Positions 16,737 through 24,832 of a DNA stretch of 64,000 nucleotides are shown here, one piece after another (position 1 is the first letter of the stretch; the number at the start of each line of letters is the position of its first letter). Under the pieces are notes generated by a model. The model was not told the DNA's origin. It made no database searches and was given only the letters and a program-made list of their open reading frames with translations. The DNA comes from an uncultured Bacteroides sp. (GTDB lineage: Bacteria > Bacteroidota > Bacteroidia > Bacteroidales > Bacteroidaceae): the NCBI GenBank assembly GCA_949289345.1, contig CASENS010000007.1:32340-96339 (forward strand). Direction: 5' to 3'. Made by a program: the position numbers and the translations under genes.

Positions 16737-19655
16737 TCAGAAGCGGCGGTGAGGAGGACGCGGACCACCGAAACCTCCCCGCATATCCGGACGTTTGTCA
16801 CGGCTGATTTTTCCTCCGAAGATATTCAGACGGTAGATGAGGTGCAGCATGCAATAGCTGTTCACACCGTTGTACTCGTACACGGAACGGCCACTGGCGG
16901 TCAGCGAGCGGGTGATGTTGCTTTGTTGGCGCAGGATGTCGTACATCTCAAAGCTAAGAGTCATGTCTCCTTTCAAGAAAGTCTGTGCCACTTGTGCATT
17001 CCATATCAATTCGTTGCGGTTCATGCTGCTGTCCCGGTAGCCTCGGCGGCTTTGGTTGGAAATGTTAGTGTTGAAACTCATGTTCCAAGGCGTGTTGATA
17101 TTGGTGAATACACCGTAGGCGAATGTGTAGGGATTCTGATTGTTGGAAGGTGTCAACTTGTCCTTTTCGATGGTGTAGGAAAAGTTACCGTTCAGACCGA
17201 CTTCGAAAATGTCGTCACGATATGTGGCCCGCAGGTTTTCGCTCAGAGCCAGGTTGGTGGTGGTGTTTTTCTGCTCGATGGCATCTGCACCGCTACCCGA
17301 AGTCAGATAGCCTACGTTGTTGGTGTATCTGATATTCGAGAATGTGCCTACGTTGAACTTCTTGTTCTTCAGTGCCGTGTTGAAACCGAACAGGCCAAAT
17401 ACATTCCAGTTTCCGTTGATGTTCTTCGGCATGGATGTCCATCCACCTGTCGCTTCGTTGTAGGAGCGGCTTTGGCTGATGCTGTTTTGTGTAGCCTGGA
17501 AGAACGTACGCACGAATATGCCCCGTTGCAGGTCGGCTATATAATTGTTGTAGAACAAGTTGATGTTGTGACTGAAGGACGGTTTCAAGTCCGGATTACC
17601 CATCTGGATGCTCAACGGATTGGAGTCGTCGGTCACAGGCAGCAAATTCTCCATGCTGGGCTGGCTGCTTCGTCCGCGATAGGTGATGCGCAATTGGCTC
17701 ACTTTGGAGAAACGCATGCGAAAGTCAATATTGGGTGCAAAATTGAATACGCTACGGGTACTCAATGTGTCAATTTCTCCTTTTTTATAGGAGAGTTTTG
17801 TGTTTTGGGGTTGGAAAGACAAGCCTGCATTCAGTTGGTATTTCGGGCGGATGAAGCGCAGACCGATGCGCGCATCGTGCTCGTATGTCTTGTATTCGGC
17901 ATACTTGCTTTGTTCATCATCCCGGTGGTCGAGATAGTCCGAGGGTAGCGGATTGCCCATTTCCCATCCCAAGCCGGCGAGGTCGTATGTATTTCGGTCG
18001 CTTTCGCTGTAGCTATACTGGAAGCGGTAACTGAACTGTAGAAAGGTCGCTTTCGCAATAGGTTCACTGTAAGTGAGTTGCGCTTGATAGCTGTAGTCGG
18101 ACGAAGGGGAGGTTATATAACGGCGAATTACATCGTCTTCCTTTCCCTCATCCTGGAAGTAACGGGTGTCTGATGAACTATATTGCTCGTTGTCATCATC
18201 TCCGTAGCTGAACCGGCCGCGTAACGTAATGTTACGGCCGTTGGAGCTGAGCCGACGGTTGGCTTGCAGGGTGGCGTTGGCTGATAGAGAGTTCCCGTCA
18301 CTGCTCGACCAGTTGTTGCTCGTGTTGACACGTATGTCTTTCAGCGGGTCGTCGCTCAGAATGTCCGCTTTGGTTAAAACTGATAAGTCCAAGTAGTCAT
18401 TCGGGTTGCCGATGTAATCGTAGGGGTCTTCGTTGAAGGTGCCCGATTGGGAACTGGAACTGCTTTCCGTGTCTCCATAGGATACGTTGGGACGGAAAAT
18501 GATGTTTGTCAATGTATCCGGTCGCCATTCTATCATAGCATTGGCGTTGAAGTTCACATTCCGGTTCCTGCCCGCCGAATTGGAGTTGGAGAATGACGAG
18601 CCTTCACCGCTGGCAAGGAAGTTCTCGGTGTATCCCGTACTTATCTGGTCGTTGTCACGGTAGTTGTAGCGTGCGCTGCTCTCCACATCCAGTTTCTCGC
18701 TGGAAGTGGCGAAGTTAATGCCGACCTCTTTGGTGGTGGTCATTCCGTTGTTACGGCGCCAACGTGGTCCACCACCTCCTCCGGAGTAGCCTTGATTGTT
18801 CACATTGTTTATTCGGCCGATGATAGACATCTGTGTCGGGCCGCGGAAATGGTTTATCATGGCACGTGCCGAATAGCGGTCTTTGGTGCCTCCTGCTATG
18901 TCGGCGTTGCCGAACCAACCTGTTTCCATTTCTTTCTTCACAGTGAGGTCGAGTACGGTTTCCTCTTCGCCATCGTCAATGCCGGTGATACGTGCCAGGT
19001 CGGATTTCTTGTCATACGTCTTCAGCTTCTCAATCATTTCCACCGGCAGGTTCTGCATCGCGGTGGCTACGTCTCCGCCAAAGAATTCCTTTCCGTTTAC
19101 CATGATTTTCGAAATGTCCTTTCCGTTTATCTTGATATTGCCGTCCTCGTCCACCTCTGCGCCTGGAAGTTTTTTTACCAACTCCTCCAGTGTGGAGCCT
19201 TCCGGAGTGCGGTAGGCCGAGGAGTTGTATTGCAGCGTGTCTTCCACAACCTGCACTTGCGGAGCTTCGGCCACAATGACAGCTTCGGCCAGCATGATGG
19301 CGTCCGATTCTAATGTCAGTGTCCCTATGTTTTGTGTAGGCTTCGATACACTGATTTGCAAAGGCTTATACAGAGTCTTGAAACCTATGTACGACACCTT
19401 CAGCAGGTATTTTCCCGCTTTTACTCTTGATAACCGGAAGTTTCCTTGGCCATCGCTGGCAACACCTGTCACATACGTGCTGTCCGGCAACGCCAATAGT
19501 TGCACGGTGGCTTCCATAGCCGGCCCTTTGGTGTCTGCTTCCATCAGACGTCCAGTCACGGTAGTGGTTCTGTTTTTACTTCGAACCGAACTCTGAGCTA
19601 CCGCTGATACTGCTACTGTCCCAAGTAACAGGACCAGCGTTAAAATCTTCTTCAT
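16737..19655 (-). CDS. Large outer membrane beta-barrel protein (TonB-receptor-like)
   Basis: A 972-residue protein with a signal peptide ending near AVAQ, a carboxypeptidase-regulatory-like domain (about 30-110), a plug-like domain (about 125-235; LPGAEVDEDGNIKINGKDI) and a long barrel of the OMP_b-brl_3 type. The end is rich in Gly/Arg/Pro (RPDMRGGFGGPRPPHRRF), and a GGGG stretch lies near 290. Such proteins are common in Bacteroidales; the ligand is unknown. It is monocistronic or leads into cls. A possible -7 element (AACCTTTG on the minus strand) lies at 19718-19725. Confidence 0.83.
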   Translation of the reverse strand: MKKILTLVLLLGTVAVSAVAQSSVRSKNRTTTVTGRLMEADTKGPAMEATVQLLALPDSTYVTGVASDGQGNFRLSRVKAGKYLLKVSYIGFKTLYKPLQISVSKPTQNIGTLTLESDAIMLAEAVIVAEAPQVQVVEDTLQYNSSAYRTPEGSTLEELVKKLPGAEVDEDGNIKINGKDISKIMVNGKEFFGGDVATAMQNLPVEMIEKLKTYDKKSDLARITGIDDGEEETVLDLTVKKEMETGWFGNADIAGGTKDRYSARAMINHFRGPTQMSIIGRINNVNNQGYSGGGGGPRWRRNNGMTTTKEVGINFATSSEKLDVESSARYNYRDNDQISTGYTENFLASGEGSSFSNSNSAGRNRNVNFNANAMIEWRPDTLTNIIFRPNVSYGDTESSSSSQSGTFNEDPYDYIGNPNDYLDLSVLTKADILSDDPLKDIRVNTSNNWSSSDGNSLSANATLQANRRLSSNGRNITLRGRFSYGDDDNEQYSSSDTRYFQDEGKEDDVIRRYITSPSSDYSYQAQLTYSEPIAKATFLQFSYRFQYSYSESDRNTYDLAGLGWEMGNPLPSDYLDHRDDEQSKYAEYKTYEHDARIGLRFIRPKYQLNAGLSFQPQNTKLSYKKGEIDTLSTRSVFNFAPNIDFRMRFSKVSQLRITYRGRSSQPSMENLLPVTDDSNPLSIQMGNPDLKPSFSHNINLFYNNYIADLQRGIFVRTFFQATQNSISQSRSYNEATGGWTSMPKNINGNWNVFGLFGFNTALKNKKFNVGTFSNIRYTNNVGYLTSGSGADAIEQKNTTTNLALSENLRATYRDDIFEVGLNGNFSYTIEKDKLTPSNNQNPYTFAYGVFTNINTPWNMSFNTNISNQSRRGYRDSSMNRNELIWNAQVAQTFLKGDMTLSFEMYDILRQQSNITRSLTASGRSVYEYNGVNSYCMLHLIYRLNIFGGKISRDKRPDMRGGFGGPRPPHRRF

Positions 19656-19753
19656 TTGTCTATTCTTTATGATTTAAAAAGTCTGATAATTCTGTCCGGT
19701 TTGACGGCGGGCCTTCGCAAAGGTTTAATCAGAATGGAAGCGTTTTAGCTTTT

Positions 19754-20167
19754 TTATCGACCTTTTTGTTTGAAAAGACGGTCCACTGAAGATTTTTTAA
19801 GGCCAAACTCCAGGCATAGTACATTTATGACAAGGAAAATAAGGAACGTGGAGCTGTCTACTGACATGAAGTCGCCTTTCCATATCCGGAAAAGCATGCC
19901 GCCAAAGATGTACAACACTGTCAGGAACATGGCATTGCGCACGGCCGTGTTACGCACCTTTACGGTTTCTTCTGACTCGTGTTTGCTTAAGGCGAAGATT
20001 ATCATCAATGCTCCCATCATCATCAGTAGCTTGGAGCACTCCTTGTAGAACAGCAGGTTGGCGTCGGTTACACGTCCCATCAATACCATCAGAAACGGCA
20101 TAAACAGTCCTAAAGCTATTATGAAATAGCCTAACGGGCGGCAAAATACAGGTAATAAGGCTTTCAT
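19754..20167 (-). CDS. Hypothetical four-helix membrane protein
   Basis: A 137-residue protein with four hydrophobic helices (about 10-32, 44-62, 78-96 and 106-124) separated by short charged loops and a basic tail. I do not recognise the family. It has its own well-formed promoter at 20204-20233. Its stop lies about 100 bp upstream of the large barrel gene on the same strand, so the two may share transcripts. Confidence 0.7.
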   Translation of the reverse strand: MKALLPVFCRPLGYFIIALGLFMPFLMVLMGRVTDANLLFYKECSKLLMMMGALMIIFALSKHESEETVKVRNTAVRNAMFLTVLYIFGGMLFRIWKGDFMSVDSSTFLIFLVINVLCLEFGLKKSSVDRLFKQKGR

Positions 20168-20203
20168 TGTTTATTCTATTTTAGTTTAAGGGTTTTGTGG
20201 CTG

Positions 20204-20233
20204 CAAAGATACGGCTTTCCGCCCATTAAACAA
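20204..20233 (-). promoter_or_regulatory. Bacteroides-type promoter for the four-helix membrane protein
   Basis: On the minus strand TTG (20231-20233) and TATCTTTG (20204-20211) are separated by 19 bp. This fits the Bacteroides -33/-7 arrangement well. The start codon lies about 36 nt downstream at 20167. Confidence 0.7.
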
Positions 20234-20317
20234 GAACCTCTGTTGAAAACCGCTCAAACCTTTCCGGAAAAGGATAAAAGTGAAATCTTGTGTAGTGGTA
20301 TTCTCAATGAATTGTAT

Positions 20318-20325
20318 TATCTTTG
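20318..20325 (+). promoter_or_regulatory. -7 element upstream of the PqqD-like gene
   Basis: TATCTTTG at 20318-20325 fits the -7 consensus; no clear -33 element is seen. The leader to ATG 20405 would be about 75 nt. Confidence 0.5.
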
Positions 20326-20404
20326 TCCCGATTTTTATGTGTCAAAGTGAAGCAATCGCTTATTATTAAATGAATATTATTGTTAAAATGAATAGAATGA
20401 TATT

Positions 20405-20671
20405 ATGAAGATTAAAGAGAATTACAAAGTGCGCTCCATCGCAGGTGAGAATCTGATTGTGGAACAAGGGAAAAGCCAGGCGGATATGACGAAGGTTATT
20501 TCACTGAATAGTACAGCCTTGCTGTTGTGGAATGAACTGTCCGGACGTGACTTCACGCTGGCGGATGCGGCCGATGTACTGGTGCGTCATTTTGGTATTG
20601 GGCGTGCCGTGGCCGAAAAGGATGTACGGCATTGGGCGGAGAAACTACAGGAATGTGGCGTTATAAGCTAA
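20405..20671 (+). CDS. PqqD-family protein (peptide-binding wHTH-like)
   Basis: An 88-residue protein with the PqqD pattern: a short beta region (YKVRSIAGENLIVEQGK), then ISLNSTALLLWNEL and a helical half ending in a winged-helix-like fold. PqqD proteins and RRE domains bind leader peptides for radical-SAM or other maturases. No precursor peptide, radical SAM enzyme or transporter is nearby, so this is an orphan. In Bacteroides such PqqD-like proteins often lie near polysaccharide genes. Here it converges with a Wzz-like gene, and the 3' ends overlap by 11 bp. Confidence 0.8.
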   Translation: MKIKENYKVRSIAGENLIVEQGKSQADMTKVISLNSTALLLWNELSGRDFTLADAADVLVRHFGIGRAVAEKDVRHWAEKLQECGVIS

Positions 20672-21833
20672 GCCGCCGTTGAAACAGGAGGGGTCTGCGG
20701 ATAGCGGGCCTTTTCAGCTTCTTGATACGCAGTTTGAATGAGCGCTTTTTAAGATATAGCCAGCCGGTTGTGCACGCAATGGCTATCAGCGGACACCACA
20801 GAAACGCTGACCATTGGCTTACGGGATGAAGCGGCACTTCTGACGGTTGGATGATCGTCAATACGGGGTGTTGGCGTACAAGGTTTTCTTTGGCTTTACT
20901 TACTTGCGTCGCTTTTTGTGTATAGCCTTGGTAAGCAATGCGTCTGCGGAGGTTCAGGTTGGCCAGTTCCTTGCGGGCGTTTAGTGTGTTCAGGTTGCGG
21001 TTGCTGTCGGCGTAGGTGGCATAGGCTTCTTGTGCCTCTTCATATTCTTTCAGTGCTTTTGTTTTTTCGGCTTCCAGATAAGCCAGATTACGGCGTATTT
21101 TCACCATGCGGCTTTCATTGACACGTTCTATGGTGCGTTTCACCAAACTGTCTACTGCGATGGCCGCCACAAGAGGGTCCTGCATGCGGAGCGTGAAAAT
21201 AACTCCTCTTTTATCTACATCCACATCAAATCCAATCCGTTTCCACAGCAGGGAAGTAGCTGCGCTTTCGCGTCGTGTCAAGCGATTGATGTCTGTGTCA
21301 ATGGCACTGAAACGGTTTATGTCGGGGGTATAGACGTTAATGCTGTCAGGCGCATCGGCGGATGTCAGCAGCGTGACTGCTTTCCCCGGTAGTCCGATTA
21401 TCTGTCTTAATCCCATCCGCAGGTATGTCCACCAGGGGTAGCGCAGGTCTTCTGTCACATATTCGTATAGGGTTAGCGTATCTTCCTGCGCGTCTTGCTT
21501 CATGACGGGGCTTTGCAATACGCTCATAAGAAAAGGACGCGACCGGAACAGCAGTTTGTAGTAGCTGGGGATAATGTCATCGCGCACTCGTTTGGCCACA
21601 TTGAACCTTAGGGCTTCCACGTCGTCCGTATTGTTTATTTCCACTACAGTGGCTTCCGCCAAGGTCAGTACCCGGGCTTCGTATTCGCGCGGGATGCTGA
21701 CGCACACCACCAATGCCACTACCAACGAAGTGGCCAGTGTCTTTATCCAGAGTCGTCGCTGAGGCCATATGTAATTCCGGCAAAAGCGTCCGGTCTTGCT
21801 TCTCATAAAATCAGTGATGTACTTGTTTGGCAT
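20661..21833 (-). CDS. Wzz/chain-length-determinant-like inner membrane protein
   Basis: A 390-residue protein with two membrane helices (about 30-48 and 342-362) enclosing a large periplasmic alpha-helical region. The segment around 245-320 (YLEAEKTKALKEYEEAQEAY and following) is a coiled coil, and the proline motif PSEVPLHPVSQW precedes the last helix, as in Wzz/polysaccharide co-polymerases. There is a basic C-terminal tail but no tyrosine-kinase domain. It would regulate surface polysaccharide chain length or export. No glycosyltransferases are adjacent, so its partner locus lies elsewhere. Its promoter is at 21889-21919. Confidence 0.8.
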   Translation of the reverse strand: MPNKYITDFMRSKTGRFCRNYIWPQRRLWIKTLATSLVVALVVCVSIPREYEARVLTLAEATVVEINNTDDVEALRFNVAKRVRDDIIPSYYKLLFRSRPFLMSVLQSPVMKQDAQEDTLTLYEYVTEDLRYPWWTYLRMGLRQIIGLPGKAVTLLTSADAPDSINVYTPDINRFSAIDTDINRLTRRESAATSLLWKRIGFDVDVDKRGVIFTLRMQDPLVAAIAVDSLVKRTIERVNESRMVKIRRNLAYLEAEKTKALKEYEEAQEAYATYADSNRNLNTLNARKELANLNLRRRIAYQGYTQKATQVSKAKENLVRQHPVLTIIQPSEVPLHPVSQWSAFLWCPLIAIACTTGWLYLKKRSFKLRIKKLKRPAIRRPLLFQRRLSL

Positions 21834-21888
21834 AATTCTGTGTGTATGGTTTGAACGACGTTCTTAGGCAGTCGCCCTTTTCGTGCCG

Positions 21889-21919
21889 CAAAGATACGCA
21901 ATGTTAAGTGAGTGTACAA
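21889..21919 (-). promoter_or_regulatory. Promoter of the Wzz-like gene
   Basis: On the minus strand TTG (21917-21919) and TATCTTTG (21889-21896) are separated by 20 bp. The leader to the start at 21833 is about 50 nt. Confidence 0.7.
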
Positions 21920-21941
21920 GATTAAATGCTACTTTATGCTA

Positions 21942-22016
21942 AGCTGTTTTGAATTTCTACAAAAAGTTTTTCTTGGCTTTGTGTTTCCGTTTTCGTGCGA
22001 TAAATTCAAAACAGCT
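21942..22016. repeat. 15-bp perfect inverted repeat with 45-bp spacer
   Basis: AGCTGTTTTGAATTT at 21942-21956 is exactly complementary to 22002-22016. It lies in the gene-free stretch 21834-22257, just upstream of the Wzz promoter. No U-tract follows either arm. It could be a cruciform, a small RNA stem or the ends of a decayed element. Confidence 0.55.
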
Positions 22017-22174
22017 AAATGACGATTTGTCTGGGTGTTTGGGTGGCACTCAGATGACACAAACGGATGAATATGAAATCTGTGCCCGTCCGTGTACCAT
22101 CTGTAAACACCGGTCGGCGCCACGTTTTGTCGCGTCAGCACATTCGTTTCTCCGGCTCTGTAAACAAAAAAACA

Positions 22175-22262
22175 TACACTGTTTTGCCTCAAAAGATACA
22201 CTCTTTTGGGGCAAAAGGTAGTTAGTTTTGCCCCCAAAGGTAGTATGATTTAAGGGCTTAGA
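22175..22262. repeat. 22-bp tandem repeat array (locus 2)
   Basis: Units at 22175-22196, 22197-22218, 22219-22240 and a weaker 22241-22262. The first two share TACACT-N-TTTTG at the same positions. The first three carry a near-palindromic core (TTTTGCCTCAAAA, TTTTGGGGCAAAA, TTTTGCCCCCAAA), and the second and third end in AAGG. The array runs to the stop codon of the DUF4248 gene. No spacers as in CRISPR. Confidence 0.65.
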
Positions 22263-22509
22263 GTTCGCCTAAATACTCCGGCAGGAGGCGCACCTGGCGG
22301 AGGCTGAAAGTGATGTCGTTTTTGCCTTCGGGACCTTCCTCGTAGAGGCGGTGTTGCAGTTCTTTGTTGTGGCGTATCCAGGCGCCCAGTTTGTTCATGG
22401 CGGTGCGGGGGCTGACGCAGGGGTTGTAACGGCGTGCAAGTTCCTCCTTGAGGCAGGCACGGGGCTCGAAGGGAGCTTCGAGGTCATAGGGTTCTGTAGG
22501 TGTCTTCAT
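22258..22509 (-). CDS. DUF4248 family protein
   Basis: An 83-residue protein with the DUF4248 pattern: KEELARRYNPCVSPRTAMNK, then LGAWI and the ending VRLLPEYLGEL-like segment. This family recurs in Bacteroides mobile or polysaccharide-linked modules, beside VirE/DUF3987 proteins and a HU-like protein. Here only fragments of such companions remain upstream (22544-23146). It may bind DNA, since its predicted fold is a small helical domain, but no function is established. The short gap 22510-22543 is A/T-rich leader. Confidence 0.75.
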   Translation of the reverse strand: MKTPTEPYDLEAPFEPRACLKEELARRYNPCVSPRTAMNKLGAWIRHNKELQHRLYEEGPEGKNDITFSLRQVRLLPEYLGEL

Positions 22510-22543
22510 TGTTGTCTTGAATTTAAATTGTTGTCATTTTATT

Positions 22544-23005
22544 TTATCTTTTTCCTGTGAGATGAACCAAGGGCGTAGGTGACATTTTAGTGACATTTTC
22601 CCTTATGTCGCCTTTACCGAGAGCCGTTTCCAACTTGATGTATATATCTTCTTGTTTCTCAATGAGTTGTTTCTTTCTGAGGCTTTTTAGCCACCGTTTG
22701 GCTGTTCTCGGCGAAACTTCATACGTTTGAGCTTTTTTGATAAATTCTGTGTAAGAAAATTTCTCAGTCATGGCATCTAACACCTTCTCCATCATCCGGG
22801 GGCGTCGCATGGCTTGCAGCTTGTGGGCACACGCCGTAGTCCTGTGCAAAGGCGGTACGCAGTTCGTTATCTTTTTCTGACAAATTGGCCTCATTGGGCT
22901 GTAGGCGTTTCTCGGTGGAGGCGACATAAGGGGAAATGTCACTAAAATGTCACCTGTTTGTGTTCCCTGCAAGTGGAGGATGTTGGCTAATGTGCTGATA
23001 ATCAA
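22544..23005 (-). pseudogene. Truncated DUF3987-like/mobile-element protein, C-terminal fragment
   Basis: The open frame spans 22544-23005, but only the part from about 22810 looks like protein: MRRPRMMEKVLDAMTEKFSY followed by VSPRTAKRWLKSLRKKQLIE. This is a winged-helix-like tail of the kind that ends Bacteroides DUF3987/VirE-module proteins. Upstream of it, a second frame on the same strand (about 22830-22915) also reads protein-like (LQPNEANLSEKDNELRTAFA), so a frameshift probably separates two pieces of one gene. Both ends of the segment coincide with the arms of an inverted repeat. Confidence 0.5.
22577..22955. repeat. 46-bp inverted repeat flanking a 287-bp segment
   Basis: Arms are 22577-22622 and 22910-22955. 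The outer 36 bp (22577-22612 against 22920-22955) differ at one position, and ten more inner bases add two mismatches. Each outer arm also holds an internal pair of TGACATTT direct repeats 11 bp apart. The enclosed segment contains the protein-like core of the DUF3987-like fragment. Arms of this length could allow inversion or mark the ends of a small non-autonomous element. Confidence 0.75.
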
Positions 23006-23012
23006 TCGTTAT

Positions 23013-23146
23013 TTATTGCCAAATGTCTTGCTCGTTGAAATCAGGAAGGACGTTGCGGCTGCTGTAGAGCCGGATGAGTTTTTCCAGTTTTGACGTCGAA
23101 AAATATTTATATTGCAACTTGCGTTCCAAGGGGCGGAGGCGGCTTA
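23013..23146 (-). pseudogene. C-terminal protein fragment of the decayed module
   Basis: Between the nadK stop and TAA at 23013-23015, one minus-strand frame reads RLRPLERKLQYKYFSTSKLE and continues KLIRLYSSRNVLPDFNEQDI to its stop. It has no start codon and looks like the severed end of a larger protein. I do not recognise the family. It has the same orientation as the DUF3987-like and DUF4248 pieces. Confidence 0.4.
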
Positions 23147-24013
23147 CCGTATGTCCGCTCCCCACATCATTTTGGTGCGCAGCGTGTCGAAAAACACGTG
23201 GTTGTAGCGTTTCACTACTTTAATGGTATAGTCGGCACGTGTGATGGTGAGTCGGGTGGCTTCGTTACATGCTTCGCTGCGTCCGTCAATGGCTACGAGG
23301 AAGTTGTGGTTGCGGCTTTCCACATCGAGTGTAATGGTCCAATCATCGCAGATGACGATGGGGCGCATGTTGAGGCTGTGGGGGGCAACGGGCGTGATGG
23401 CGATAGTCTTGCTGTGGGGGACAATGATGGGGCCGCCCACGCTGAGTGAGTAAGCCGTGGAGCCGGTGGGCGTAGCAATGATAAGTCCGTCTGCCTGGTA
23501 GGTAGTGAGCGGGACACCGTTGATGGCGGTGTGTATGCTTATCATGGACGAACTGTCCCGCTTCAGCACGGCTATTTCGTTAAGGGCGTATGGCTCCTTC
23601 ATCAAGGCGGGGTCGTCGCATTGCAGTTGGAGCACGCGTCTCTCGTCCAGTGTATAGCGGTGTTGGTGTATCTCCTCAAAGGTACTTTCCATCTCTTCGG
23701 GTGAAATGTCGGCCAGGAATCCTAAACGTCCGATGTTGATGCCTAAGATAGGGATGTTCTTCTTGCCTACACGGCTGGCCGCTTTCAAGAAAGTACCGTC
23801 TCCTCCGAGGCTGATGACCATGTCGGCGTTGAAATCATCCCCGTCGAACAGTTGTACGGAAGGAAGGCTTAGCTTTAAATCCGCGGTGAGGAAATGATAA
23901 AACTCACGGCACACGCTTATTTGTGCGTTGTATTGGCCGAGCAGGGCGAATAACTGCTTGGCATAAAACGACTTTTTCGCTTGATAGGTATTTCCAAAGA
24001 TGGCGAATTTCAT
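23144..24013 (-). CDS. nadK: NAD kinase
   Basis: A 289-residue cytoplasmic enzyme that phosphorylates NAD to NADP. The start at 24013 ([14 protein letters not shown]) is chosen because family members begin there; the frame stays open to 24040. The diagnostic [14 protein letters not shown] lies at residues 70-83, and the conserved NE...[16 protein letters not shown] segment follows at about 165-195. It diverges from pdxJ, with both promoters inside 24013-24119. This arrangement is common in Bacteroidales. Downstream on the same strand lie only decayed fragments. Confidence 0.95.
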   Translation of the reverse strand: MKFAIFGNTYQAKKSFYAKQLFALLGQYNAQISVCREFYHFLTADLKLSLPSVQLFDGDDFNADMVISLGGDGTFLKAASRVGKKNIPILGINIGRLGFLADISPEEMESTFEEIHQHRYTLDERRVLQLQCDDPALMKEPYALNEIAVLKRDSSSMISIHTAINGVPLTTYQADGLIIATPTGSTAYSLSVGGPIIVPHSKTIAITPVAPHSLNMRPIVICDDWTITLDVESRNHNFLVAIDGRSEACNEATRLTITRADYTIKVVKRYNHVFFDTLRTKMMWGADIR

Positions 24014-24088
24014 ATCGGTAGTTTGTAATTTGCGCTGCAAAGATGCTATTTTTTTATAAGAAACCGGTTAACTTATCACTATTATTTG

Positions 24089-24096
24089 TACTTTTG
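24089..24096 (+). promoter_or_regulatory. -7 element of the pdxJ-exbB-exbD-tonB operon
   Basis: TACTTTTG at 24089-24096 fits TAnnTTTG. The start at 24119 lies about 16 nt after the expected transcription start. A weaker divergent element for nadK (CATCTTTG, minus strand) lies near 24039-24046. Confidence 0.65.
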
Positions 24097-24118
24097 CCGC
24101 AAAACAAACGGAGTATAT

Positions 24119-24832
24119 ATGACTAAGCTAAGTGTGAATATAAACAAGGTAGCGACGTTGCGCAATGCCCGTGGCGGCAATGTGCCCGATGTCGTGAAGG
24201 TTGCGTTGGATTGTGAACGGTTTGGTGCGGATGGCATTACGGTGCATCCGCGTCCCGATGAGCGCCATATCCGTAGAAAAGATGTGTATGACCTGCGCCC
24301 TTTACTGCATACCGAGTTTAATATCGAAGGATATCCTGCGCCGGAGTTTATTGACTTGGTTTTGAAAGTGAAACCTCATCAGGTGACCTTGGTTCCTGAT
24401 AGTCCTACTCAGTTGACATCCAATGCCGGATGGGACACGAAGGTAAACTTTGCTTTTCTGAGCGAGATTCTGGACCGGCTCAACAAGGCGGGGATACGGA
24501 CATCGGTGTTCGTGTCTGCCGATGCGGAAATGATTGAATATGCCGCCAAAGCCGGAGCTGACCGTGTGGAATTGTATACTGAACCCTACGCTTCGGGCTA
24601 TGCCAAGAACCGTGAAGAGGCTGTTGCTCCCTTTGTGGAAGCAGGTAAGGCGGCACGTAAATTGGGCTTAGGCTTGAATGCCGGGCACGATTTGAGTCTG
24701 GAGAATTTGAATTACTTTTATCAAAACATACCCTGGCTGGACGAAGTCTCCATCGGGCACGCGTTGATATGCGATGCGTTGTACTTAGGATTGGAGAAGA
24801 CTATTCAGGCGTATAAAAATTGTCTTCGCTGA
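24119..24832 (+). CDS. pdxJ: Pyridoxine 5'-phosphate synthase
   Basis: A 237-residue TIM-barrel enzyme that condenses 1-deoxyxylulose 5-phosphate with 3-amino-2-oxopropyl phosphate to give pyridoxine 5'-phosphate. The start [20 protein letters not shown] is the normal PdxJ N-terminus; the 11 codons before it (from 24086) overlap the promoter and are rejected. Further family blocks are [15 protein letters not shown] and [14 protein letters not shown]. The stop overlaps the exbB start (24830-24834), giving coupled translation with the energy-transduction genes. Confidence 0.95.
   Translation: MTKLSVNINKVATLRNARGGNVPDVVKVALDCERFGADGITVHPRPDERHIRRKDVYDLRPLLHTEFNIEGYPAPEFIDLVLKVKPHQVTLVPDSPTQLTSNAGWDTKVNFAFLSEILDRLNKAGIRTSVFVSADAEMIEYAAKAGADRVELYTEPYASGYAKNREEAVAPFVEAGKAARKLGLGLNAGHDLSLENLNYFYQNIPWLDEVSIGHALICDALYLGLEKTIQAYKNCLR

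Noticed and set aside
16749-17948. 399-codon open frame on the plus strand
   Set aside because: It lies fully antisense to the outer membrane barrel gene, has no protein-like domains and reflects codon bias of the real gene.
21929-22237. Two short opposed frames (102 and 90 codons) in the region after wzz
   Set aside because: They cross the inverted repeat and 22-bp array, and neither has plausible protein sequence or a start signal.
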